A DNA stretch of 6,835 bases from Candidatus Melainabacteria bacterium (GTDB taxonomy: Bacteria; Cyanobacteriota; Vampirovibrionia; Obscuribacterales; Obscuribacteraceae), in assembly GCA_014380105.1 (NCBI GenBank), contig JACMKL010000388.1:1-6835 (forward strand), read 5' to 3'. Position numbers and translations under genes: made by a program. Below, piece by piece: positions 1 through 6,333 of this stretch; position 1 is the stretch's first letter; each line of letters opens with the position of its first letter. Below the pieces are notes generated by a model. It was given only the letters and a program-made list of their open reading frames with translations. It did no database searches and was not told where the DNA came from.

Positions 1-936
1 AATTGAAAGAAGAAAGGACTATCATCTGTAGGCGGAGCAATATTCAAAGAAAAGTTTTGGATAGTCTGCTCCATTTTCTCTTTCGAAGAAGTCAGGTCAG
101 ACAGTATTGGATCTGAAGAGTGTCCAGGACTATATACAACTTGAAAGTGTAAATCTTTTGCTGTTTCTTCAACTTTGCGCAAATCTTCTGCCGAAAATGG
201 ATCGGGGCTCACCATCAGTGTTCCCACGCCTTCCGCGCCACCTTTCGGAAAGTTGGCGATCAGAATGATCTGCTTACTCGGATCTCCACCAATCTTGCGT
301 ACGGCTGATTGCGCAAGCGCCATCAATCGATAAATCTCGGCTGGTTGCGATCGGTAGTACCAGCGAGAGCAGGAAAGAATTCCATGTGGCTTTAACCTAG
401 ACAGGAAAACATCAAATGCTTCGCTTGTGTAGAGTGAATTCTCAGACAGCGTGAAAGCGCCCGCAGAACTCGCTGCAAACGTATCAATCATGGACATTTG
501 AATTACATCGTACTTGTCTTGGTTTCGAGTGATGTAGCTGCGAGCCTCATCGTTAACGATGTCGACCCGCGGATCACTCGCCAGATTGCCCGTGTAAGCT
601 GCATACTTGTCTTTTAAGACAGTAATGATGTCTTTATTCAGCTCAACACCACGTGCTGATTTCTGTCCTAATGCAAGTCCGCCCAGAACATCCCGTCCAC
701 CGCCAACGCCGATCACTAGCTGTGCTCCGCCAGTGCGAATATAGTGCGCAAAATTAGTGACGTCATATTTGAGGTGACGGACTTTTTCAAAGTCGCCATC
801 AAATGCAGTCAAAAATGTAGCCGCAAAAGAATCAATATCCAAATTTAGCTGCTTGATTTTCAAATCAGGCGGTGTCGCATCGCTCAGAGCCCAACCGCCT
901 TGTATAGCCGGTTGAGGAGTCTGTCCATCTCCAAAA
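1..936 (-). CDS. Spermidine-synthase-like methyltransferase-fold half of the same gene (partial, shifted frame)
   Basis: An open minus-strand frame continues the membrane protein above and leaves the window at base 1. It has no plausible start codon of its own near its beginning, which fits a shifted continuation and not a separate gene. Read from about 935 it begins FGDGQTPQPAIQGGWALSD. The SAM-binding glycine motif VIGVGGGRDV is at 716-687, followed by the acidic GVELN and by NDEARSY. Next come IDTFAASSAGAFTLSEN, LYTSEAF and, at the left edge, PPTDDSPFFF. This order matches the spermidine synthase-like domain of membrane-fused proteins. The canonical polyamine-synthase motif with a catalytic Asp before Pro is replaced by MIDTFAAS, so true spermidine synthesis is doubtful. 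In this family more membrane helices often follow PTDD-PFF, so the missing end may hold them. Joined with the other half, the protein would exceed 560 residues. Confidence 0.75.
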
Positions 937-1702
937 CACGCACTCTTGCTGCCATGCTCCACTTTTCAAACAATGGCGTTTCTTCTTTGCGCCCGCGCAC
1001 GATTGGGCCGAGTTTCATCCAGTGAGTGGATTGGTTGATAGGAATTAGAACCGCCAGTATCAGCGTAAAAATGATGGTGACCAGGCGAAAACGTTTGAGA
1101 GGCAGCGAAAACGCACAGGCCGCAAGAGCACACAGGAATGCCACTACAAGTACTGCAGAAGGTCCGTCGACGACCTCAAAAAGCGCCGGCAGAAATAGGC
1201 AGCCGGCAGCAGCACCGAGCAAGTCAGCAGCATAGAGTTGACTGATCTGCTTTGTGTTGCGCGTCAAAACTAGACATACTGAAATGCCCGAGAAGAAAAA
1301 TGGGACGAGCGTCAATAGGTATGTATTTTGGAGCATCGTGATGAAGTCCAAATTCGTCTGATTGAGCATGGCAAGGTGAAAATACACGCTCAATATCGAC
1401 GTGACCGAAAAAGCTAGTGTGCTCACACTCAGCATCAAGGTTGTATTTTTGCGAGAAAAGAGTGAAGGGGCTAGATAAACCGCGATGGCACCGACCGTCA
1501 TTCCGAACACAGCGACTGAAACCGCCATAAACGCGCAGTGGTACCACATGGTCACACTAAAAATGCGTGTCAGCAAAAGTTCGTATACAAGAGTTGCAAG
1601 GGTGACGAGGAATAATCCTGCAAATGTAGACCTACTGGCGCTTCTCGGCTCGGGCTCATTTGTTTCGGACAAAATCTCTTGAGACACCGTCAATTCTCCC
1701 AT
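884..1702 (-). CDS. Membrane half of a fused membrane / spermidine-synthase-like protein (frameshifted gene, N-terminal part)
   Basis: This is the N-terminal part of an integral membrane protein whose C-terminal domain continues in another frame at 1-936. Seen: about seven hydrophobic helices, at residues 26-45, 52-76, 89-112, 127-146, 156-176, 182-200 and 206-223 counted from the ATG at 1702. Signature stretches are YELLLTRIFS (40-49) and YAADLLGAAAG (157-167), which I recognise from bacterial membrane proteins fused to a spermidine synthase-like domain. The linker RGRKEETPLFEKW (236-248) normally leads straight into that domain. Here the frame stops at 884, and the last 16 codons (EMDRLLN...) look like out-of-frame sequence. 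An upstream in-frame ATG at 1726 is possible, but 1702 has AGGA seven bases upstream. A weak promoter (TTGTGA at 1771-1766, TATAGG at 1746-1741, 19-base spacer) may lie upstream. The family's substrate is unknown to me. The family call is fairly firm; the function is not. Confidence 0.8.
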   Translation of the reverse strand: MGELTVSQEILSETNEPEPRSASRSTFAGLFLVTLATLVYELLLTRIFSVTMWYHCAFMAVSVAVFGMTVGAIAVYLAPSLFSRKNTTLMLSVSTLAFSVTSILSVYFHLAMLNQTNLDFITMLQNTYLLTLVPFFFSGISVCLVLTRNTKQISQLYAADLLGAAAGCLFLPALFEVVDGPSAVLVVAFLCALAACAFSLPLKRFRLVTIIFTLILAVLIPINQSTHWMKLGPIVRGRKEETPLFEKWSMAARVRVLEMDRLLNRLYKAVGL

Positions 1703-1709
1703 TGTCAAA

Positions 1710-1713
1710 TCCT
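1710..1713 (-). promoter_or_regulatory. Ribosome binding site favouring the ATG at 1702
   Basis: Reading the minus strand, AGGA is followed by seven bases and then ATG at 1702. The alternative in-frame ATG at 1726 has no comparable purine-rich motif at the right distance, so 1702 is the better start for the membrane protein. Confidence 0.5.
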
Positions 1714-1797
1714 GGCACCCGCTCATGCGGAGCCCATTACCCTATACCACCAGACACTTTAGTGATCACAATTAGACTGATAATTTGAATAATAATC

Positions 1798-1826
1798 TTG
1801 CGAACATCTCCACTACAAAGTAGAAT
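1798..1826 (+). promoter_or_regulatory. Predicted sigma70-type promoter for def
   Basis: TTGCGA (1798-1803) and TAGAAT (1821-1826) are separated by exactly 17 bases. They match the -35 and -10 consensus at 4/6 and 5/6 positions. Transcription would start near 1832-1834, leaving a leader of roughly 37 bases before the ATG at 1870. The TTG of the -35 box is also the earliest in-frame TTG of the def reading frame, so if the promoter is real that TTG cannot be the translation start of this transcript. Confidence 0.42.
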
Positions 1827-1869
1827 CGGACGTTTGAATCCAACCTTTCGTGCGAGCAAATCATTTCAA

Positions 1870-2418
1870 ATGGCGCTACCAATTGTCCAGACCGGTCATC
1901 CAGTACTACGCACGGTGGCACAGCTTCTCACCAGAGAGCAAATTCTTTCTGTAGAAATTCAGTCTCTGATCGAAGAGATGCGCGAAACAATGCGAGCCGC
2001 TCCAGGTGTTGGATTAGCGGCACCACAAGTCGGTCAATCTATTCAGGTTGTAGTCATCGAAGACGATGCCGGTCTAAAGACAAACATGTCGCAAGAAGCT
2101 CTCGATGCTCGCGAGCGGGTTCCTGTACCGTTTCACGTCTTGGTTAATCCAGTTTTAGAAGCGCAAGGTGACGAAATAATTGATTTTTTTGAAGGGTGCT
2201 TGAGCGTGAATGGCTATGCTGCACTCACTCCACGTCATCGTACAGTGAAGGTTACTGCACTCAACGAATTTGGTGAAGAATTCACCACCAACGCAAGTGG
2301 ATGGTACGCACGAATTCTTCAACACGAAGTCGACCATCTTAATGGACTGCTATACATTGACAGAATGAAAACAACTAGTTTTACAACAATGTCAAACAAG
2401 GTACAGTACTGGGATTGA
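1870..2418 (+). CDS. def: Peptide deformylase
   Basis: A metal-dependent cytoplasmic hydrolase that removes the N-formyl group from the initiator methionine of new proteins. All three family motifs are present, numbered from the ATG at 1870: GVGLAAPQ (46-53), EGCLS (108-112, with metal ligand Cys110) and HEVDH (152-156, with two His ligands and the catalytic Glu). The protein is 182 residues, normal for the family. The region after EGCLS, and the NASGWYARILQHE stretch before the metal site, resemble PDF1A, the organellar-type class 1 deformylase of plants, more than E. coli Def. The frame stays open upstream to a TTG at 1798. I prefer 1870 because MALPIVQTGHPVLR is a typical deformylase N-terminus, the 24 extra residues look non-conserved, and a likely promoter overlaps that stretch. 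The Shine-Dalgarno sequence is weak (GAG at 1854-1856). No fmt gene is adjacent; the stop overlaps the next gene. Function is very secure. Confidence 0.96.
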   Translation: MALPIVQTGHPVLRTVAQLLTREQILSVEIQSLIEEMRETMRAAPGVGLAAPQVGQSIQVVVIEDDAGLKTNMSQEALDARERVPVPFHVLVNPVLEAQGDEIIDFFEGCLSVNGYAALTPRHRTVKVTALNEFGEEFTTNASGWYARILQHEVDHLNGLLYIDRMKTTSFTTMSNKVQYWD

Positions 2419-3329
2419 GAGATTTATTTAGGCGAGCGAGCAAACAAATAATCTGCGCGAAAGTGTCTGTCATCTTTCTTGCCGTCACATTTTTCACCAC
2501 TCCTTCAATGGCCTTCAACGGTGCATACATTCAATTTGCAGAAGATTCAAGAAGCGCTGATGAAGCCAGTTGGCAAAAGCTCATTAATGACCTCCACGCA
2601 AAAGGATTTCGTCAATTTATAATTCGTTGCTGCCAATATGAGCACTACAAAGATCAAAATCAAATCGAAATTGTAGAAGAAAATTTTGGCGCGCAAGGCA
2701 CAGAGCAAGATTTGATTGAAACAATTTTGAAAGCGGCGGATCAATTGAAAGATGCGAAAGTAGCGATAGGGCTGCCGTTTTCTGAGTTCTGGTGGAACGA
2801 AGAACAAGCACTTTTCAATTCTGGTGCCGCCTATGAGTTGCAACAGGAAAAATTGGAACAAGCAAACATATCGTTTGAAAATTTGCGCGCAACAGGTAAG
2901 TCAATGGAATTACTAAAATTGAAAAGAGAAGAAATAGCCAATTGCGAAGAACAATTGAAGAGTGTTCGCCATCTTTTTGAAGTAGCACGCCTCAAATTCT
3001 CAGTGACCCCAACCCAGGGCGGAGGCGCATCCTGGATTGAAACATCAAAACGCGCAATCGGGACATTGGAGTCAAAATACCACCAGCATGCATCTTTTCA
3101 AGGATATTACATACCTCAGGAAATCCCAGATCGCAAACACAGCAGAGAAGCGATTGCCTCTATGAGATTAGCCTTCCAACAAATAGCTGATACAGCGCGT
3201 CAAGAGAATGCAGAGCGAAATGTATTGGTCTCGCCTTTCTACACTTCAAGCCTATCGACTCCCGGCAACTATTCCAAGGAATTTGTTGAGCTGGAGACCC
3301 AACTAAATGATTTGCAATCGAAACCATAA
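2415..3329 (+). CDS. Exported DUF4434-like TIM-barrel protein
   Basis: A 304-residue protein of unknown function, probably secreted or periplasmic. The TTG start overlaps the def stop by four bases (TTGA), suggesting translational coupling. Starting there gives a classic signal peptide: a basic n-region (RDLFRRASK), a hydrophobic core at residues 11-28, and likely cleavage after SMA (residue 33). The next in-frame ATG (residue 32) would destroy it. The mature part opens with FNGAYIQF, then a WQKLINDLHAKGFRQFIIR strand-helix unit. AADQLKDAKVAIGLPF (107-122), FQGYYIPQEI (228-237) and NVLVSPFY (269-276) follow. This pattern resembles DUF4434, a glycosidase-like barrel family; the assignment is from memory of the family, not a search. 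Residues about 138-195 are charged, Glu/Lys-rich and probably coiled coil, an apparent insertion. The protein ends soon after the SPFY strand, where I would expect further barrel strands, so the barrel looks incomplete. No enzymatic activity can be assigned. Confidence 0.8.
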   Translation: MRDLFRRASKQIICAKVSVIFLAVTFFTTPSMAFNGAYIQFAEDSRSADEASWQKLINDLHAKGFRQFIIRCCQYEHYKDQNQIEIVEENFGAQGTEQDLIETILKAADQLKDAKVAIGLPFSEFWWNEEQALFNSGAAYELQQEKLEQANISFENLRATGKSMELLKLKREEIANCEEQLKSVRHLFEVARLKFSVTPTQGGGASWIETSKRAIGTLESKYHQHASFQGYYIPQEIPDRKHSREAIASMRLAFQQIADTARQENAERNVLVSPFYTSSLSTPGNYSKEFVELETQLNDLQSKP

Positions 3330-3349
3330 AATTTCGGCAGATCCGTTAC

Positions 3350-3369
3350 ACTGTCAAGAGTTTGACAGT
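3350..3369. repeat. Perfect 8-bp inverted repeat between the DUF4434-like gene and the ureohydrolase gene
   Basis: ACTGTCAA and TTGACAGT are perfect reverse complements separated by GAGT. The right arm is followed by a short TTTT run (3369-3372). It could be a weak terminator for the upstream gene or an operator for the ureohydrolase gene, whose ATG lies 17 bases downstream. The stem is AT-rich and the T tract short, so strong termination is doubtful. The right arm also contains TTGACA, the -35 consensus, but no -10 box follows before the start codon. Confidence 0.4.
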
Positions 3370-3386
3370 TTTGGAACCTTTGCAGC

Positions 3387-4433
3387 ATGACTACAAAAAC
3401 AAGCACAGCCGAGTTCGATCCCAACTCTTTAGCTTCCGGCGAAGGCATCTTCGGACTGCCATTCTCGACTGAAGAAGCGACACAAGTAATTCTTCCTGTG
3501 CCATGGGAAGCGACCGTCTCCTATCGCGAAGGGACTTCCAAGGCTCCCGAGGCTTTGATGGCGGCATCAAGACAAGTCGACCTTTACGACCCCAACATCA
3601 AAGATGCATGGAAGCTCGGTCTCGCCATGGACAAAATTCCACAAGATATTGTCGAGCTCAATGCTGCAACACGAAAAAAAGTTTCCCACTTCCTGGAAAT
3701 TTTGGAAGCTGGCAATACTGACGATACTTTACTTGCCGACATCAATGCACAATGCGAGAAAGTCAACGAATGGGTGCGTTCGAGAGCACGTCACTTCTTG
3801 GACCAGGGCAAATTGGTCTACGCAATTGGTGGCGATCACAGCACACCACTCGGTCTGATTCAGGAACTCGCCAAAGGCGAAGAATTCGGAATATTGCACA
3901 TAGATGCTCATGCCGACTTACGCGACGCATACGAGGGTTTTGAAAACTCGCATGCATCGATCATGTTTAATGCTCTGAAATTACCTAAAGTCACAAAGCT
4001 GGTGCAAATTGGAATTCGCGACTATTGCGAAGACGAAATCAAAATTATCGAAGGTTCAAATGGACGTGCGGTCCTATACACCGACCAGGAATTGAAGGCA
4101 AAAGAATTCGACGGCGAGAGCTGGAAGAAAATTTGCGAAGAAATTATTTCGCATCTTCCACAACGCGTTTACGTCAGCTTCGACGTAGACGGACTCGATC
4201 CAAAACTTTGCCCGAATACTGGCACACCAGTGCCTGGCGGATTGGAATTCGAGCAGACTCTTTATCTGATCAAGGAAGTCGTTCGATCAAAACGCACACT
4301 GATCGGCTTCGATATAAGCGAAGTGACACCAGGCGAAGACGAATGGGATGCCAACGTTGGCGCGCGTTTATTGTTCCGCATCGCTAATTTGACAGCATTG
4401 TCCAACGGTTTAAAACCGTTGAGCAATTTCTAA
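3387..4433 (+). CDS. Agmatinase-family ureohydrolase (binuclear metal)
   Basis: A cytoplasmic hydrolase of the arginase/agmatinase family. Members split a guanidino group to release urea; agmatinase makes putrescine from agmatine. All expected metal ligands are visible: GGDH (148-151, His151), HIDAHAD (171-177; Asp173, His175, Asp177) and SFDVDGLDP (264-272; Asp266, Asp268). TGTPVPGG (278-285) and FDISEVTP (308-315) complete the fold. At 348 residues it is longer than E. coli SpeB (about 306), with extra sequence in the region around residues 68-135. The substrate loop after HIDAHAD reads LRDAYEGFENSHASIMFNAL, unlike the E. coli SpeB loop, and resembles the 'agmatinase family' subgroup common in several environmental phyla. 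The family also contains guanidinobutyrase, formimidoylglutamase and a nickel-dependent guanidine hydrolase, so the substrate is open. The ATG at 3387 has GGAA ten bases upstream. It lies 57 bp after the DUF4434-like gene on the same strand. Family certain, agmatine as substrate only probable. Confidence 0.92.
   Translation: MTTKTSTAEFDPNSLASGEGIFGLPFSTEEATQVILPVPWEATVSYREGTSKAPEALMAASRQVDLYDPNIKDAWKLGLAMDKIPQDIVELNAATRKKVSHFLEILEAGNTDDTLLADINAQCEKVNEWVRSRARHFLDQGKLVYAIGGDHSTPLGLIQELAKGEEFGILHIDAHADLRDAYEGFENSHASIMFNALKLPKVTKLVQIGIRDYCEDEIKIIEGSNGRAVLYTDQELKAKEFDGESWKKICEEIISHLPQRVYVSFDVDGLDPKLCPNTGTPVPGGLEFEQTLYLIKEVVRSKRTLIGFDISEVTPGEDEWDANVGARLLFRIANLTALSNGLKPLSNF
4397..4427. repeat. Imperfect inverted repeat at the 3' end of the ureohydrolase gene
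   Basis: CAACGG (4403-4408) pairs with CCGTTG (4416-4421) around a TTTAAAA centre, and the outer ATTG (4397-4400) pairs with CAAT (4424-4427) across a T-G wobble and one mismatch. The stem lies inside the last codons, just before the stop. It has no T tract on either side. It may protect the mRNA 3' end or assist convergent termination, or it may simply reflect codon choice for LSNGLKPLSN. Confidence 0.35.
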
Positions 4434-4480
4434 ATTGTACGCAACTAGCTAGTCGAGAATTGGCGACAATTATTTCTTCT
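4433..4480 (+). terminator. Possible terminator in the ureohydrolase-glnS convergent gap
   Basis: AATTGT-A-CGC (4433-4442) pairs with GCGACAATT (4463-4471), nine base pairs with one bulged A, closing a 20-base loop that itself contains the palindrome ACTAGCTAGT (4444-4453). On the plus strand a T-rich stretch (4470-4480) follows, as in a rho-independent terminator. The loop is large and the stem AT-rich, so it is a weak candidate. It sits where two genes converge with only 36 bp between their stops. Confidence 0.33.
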
Positions 4481-6197
4481 GTGCTTTTGCCCAGGAGTCT
4501 TTTAGTGTCACGATGCGATTGAAGACTAACGAACCCGGCTTGCAGTCTTTCTCGTCGGCAATGAAATAGCCTTGACGCTCAAATTGAAAGCGTTCTGTTG
4601 GCTTAGCTTCGGAGAGGCTACGCTCGACCTTGCAACCCTTCAAAACTTGCAGCGCGTTCGGATTGATCGCGTTTAGAAACTCACTGTCTTTACCGGTTGG
4701 TGGTGCTTCATCCGAGAGAAGTCGGTCGTACAAACGTACTTCTGCATCCTCTGCGTGTTTCGCACTGACCCAATGGATGGTGCCTTTGACCTTGCGTCCG
4801 ATTGGGTTGTTACCAGATTTAGTCTCAGGATCGTATGTGCAACGAATCTCAGTGACATTGCCGTCGGCATCTTTAACGACATCGGTGCAAGTGATGCAAT
4901 ATGCATAACGCAGACGAACTTCTTTGCCTGGCGCCAAACGGAAATAATCTTTCGGCGCATCCAGCATGAAGTCATCTTGCTCTATGTAGATCTCCTTGCA
5001 GAAAGGCACTTTCCGTGTCCCTTCTTTCGGCACATCATGCGGCCAGTACGAAGCATCGAGTTCTTCGACTTCGCCCTCCGGATAATTCTCAATCACCACT
5101 TTTATTGGCTTCAAAACTGCCAGCACCCGTGGTGCCTTTTGGTTTAGATCGTCGCGAATGCAGAATTCGAGTTGAGCCATGTCGACAGTGCTATTCGCTT
5201 TAGAAATACCGACAGTTGCGCAGAAGGCCCGCAAACTTTCGGGTGTGTAGCCGCGACGGCGAAGACCAGCAATGGTAGGCAATCTCGGGTCATCCCAACC
5301 GCTCACATGCTTGCCTACTACAAGTTCTTGCAAGCGACGTTTGCTCAGAACTGTGTAGTTCAAACTCAAACGAGCAAACTCATATTGATGAGGGCGACTT
5401 GGAAATTTCGCGTAATCGTACAGATTATCAATCACCCAATCATAGAGTTCGCGATTATTCTCAAACTCCAGAGTGCAGATGCTGTGCGTGATTCCTTCAA
5501 TTGCGTCAGAAATCGGGTGAGCATAATCGTACATTGGATAAATGCACCAGGTGTCACCAGTCATGTGGTGCGGAGTGTGGCGAATGCGATAAAGCATCGG
5601 GTCGCGCATCTTCATATTGGCATTCGCCATATCTATCTTGCCGCGCAAAACGTGTTCGCCGTCTTTGAATTCGCCCTTGCGCATACGACTGAACAAGTCT
5701 AAATTCTCTTCAACGCTGCGCTCGCGATGTGGGCTGTTTTTCCCAGGCGTGGTGACGTTGCCGCGATATTCTTTGATTTCAGCGTCGGTAAGACTGCATA
5801 CAAAAGCTTTTCCAGTCTTGATCAAATGTTCGCCATACTCGTACATTTTTTCAAAATAGTCACTGGCATGATAGAAACCATCCCAGTTAAAGCCCAACCA
5901 GCGGACATCTTCTTGAATGCCGTCTTCGAATAAAGTGTCTTCTTTGGCTGGGTCAGTGTCGTCAAAACGCAAGTGGCAGCGCGTTCCGCTCTCGGGCAGC
6001 TTTTCACTGTAATCCAGCGCCAGTCCGAAATTCAGACAGATGGACTTGGCATGTCCAATATGGAGGAAACCATTGGGCTCTGGCGGAAAACGTGTGATTA
6101 CTTTTGAATGACGCTTTGCTTCCAAATCGGCATCAATGATGTCTCTGATGAAATCGCCAGTTTTTGCGGGCGCTGGTGCTGGTGCGGACGAACTCAT
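4470..6197 (-). CDS. glnS: Glutaminyl-tRNA synthetase
   Basis: A class I aminoacyl-tRNA synthetase that attaches glutamine to tRNA-Gln in the cytoplasm using ATP. It is complete at 575 residues, close to E. coli GlnRS (about 554). The Rossmann catalytic domain begins FIRDIIDADL (16-25) and TRFPPEPNGFLHIGHAKS (35-52), with the HIGH signature at 46-49. RFDDTDPAKED (77-87), PGKNSPHRERSVEENL (151-166) and CIYPMYDYAHPISDAIEGITHS (218-239) match GlnRS and not GluRS. The KMSKS-type loop reads VLSKR (283-287), as VMSKR in E. coli. WDDPRLPTIAGLRRRGYTPE follows. Residues about 355-570 form the two anticodon-binding beta barrels, including GKEVRLRYAY, GRKVKGTIHWVSA and ERQGYF. The first 15 residues are an Ala/Pro/Ser-rich tail. 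A strong ribosome binding site (AGGAAAGG, 6213-6206) lies eight bases before the ATG. The gene stands alone and diverges from its upstream neighbour. Function is essentially certain. Confidence 0.98.
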   Translation of the reverse strand: MSSSAPAPAPAKTGDFIRDIIDADLEAKRHSKVITRFPPEPNGFLHIGHAKSICLNFGLALDYSEKLPESGTRCHLRFDDTDPAKEDTLFEDGIQEDVRWLGFNWDGFYHASDYFEKMYEYGEHLIKTGKAFVCSLTDAEIKEYRGNVTTPGKNSPHRERSVEENLDLFSRMRKGEFKDGEHVLRGKIDMANANMKMRDPMLYRIRHTPHHMTGDTWCIYPMYDYAHPISDAIEGITHSICTLEFENNRELYDWVIDNLYDYAKFPSRPHQYEFARLSLNYTVLSKRRLQELVVGKHVSGWDDPRLPTIAGLRRRGYTPESLRAFCATVGISKANSTVDMAQLEFCIRDDLNQKAPRVLAVLKPIKVVIENYPEGEVEELDASYWPHDVPKEGTRKVPFCKEIYIEQDDFMLDAPKDYFRLAPGKEVRLRYAYCITCTDVVKDADGNVTEIRCTYDPETKSGNNPIGRKVKGTIHWVSAKHAEDAEVRLYDRLLSDEAPPTGKDSEFLNAINPNALQVLKGCKVERSLSEAKPTERFQFERQGYFIADEKDCKPGSLVFNRIVTLKDSWAKAQKK

Positions 6198-6205
6198 GAA
6201 ACCTG

Positions 6206-6213
6206 CCTTTCCT
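6206..6213 (-). promoter_or_regulatory. Ribosome binding site of glnS
   Basis: On the minus strand AGGAAAGG precedes the glnS ATG (6197) by eight bases and supports that start. A second purine patch, AGGT (6204-6201), lies closer to the start codon. I found no convincing -35/-10 pair for glnS in the 136-bp divergent region 6198-6333. Confidence 0.55.
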
Positions 6214-6333
6214 TGGACACGGACGACTGTATGGTAGATTAGCTATTTTACTTTAAAGAGGTAGCGGACGCGCCAACCTCCGGGAAATTCGTTCCATTTT
6301 TTGATATAAAGCCAGAGTCAGTGAGATATACAA

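Noticed and set aside
1026..1682. Plus-strand open frames opposite the membrane protein gene (65-69 residues)
   Set aside because: They lie antisense to conserved transmembrane coding sequence, are low-complexity or Arg/Ala-rich, and show no recognisable domain.
1762..1769. GTGATCAC palindrome as a CRP/FNR-type operator
   Set aside because: The half-sites are directly abutted without the six-base spacer of CRP sites; an 8-bp palindrome is expected by chance.
3503..4387. Alternative frames within the ureohydrolase gene
   Set aside because: All overlap the complete metal-binding ureohydrolase frame, with Arg-rich shadow compositions.
884..4433. A polyamine operon joining the spermidine-synthase-like protein and the ureohydrolase
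   Set aside because: The genes are on opposite strands with two unrelated genes between them, and the synthase-like domain lacks the polyamine active-site motif.
4630..5933. Several plus-strand open frames (up to 176 residues) opposite glnS
   Set aside because: The minus strand here encodes an unmistakable full-length GlnRS. These frames lack ribosome binding sites and domain-like patterns.
6213..6240. TTGGAC...TAGATT as a promoter for the ABM-domain gene
   Set aside because: Only 3/6 and 4/6 matches with a 16-base spacer, and it overlaps the glnS ribosome binding site; too weak to annotate.
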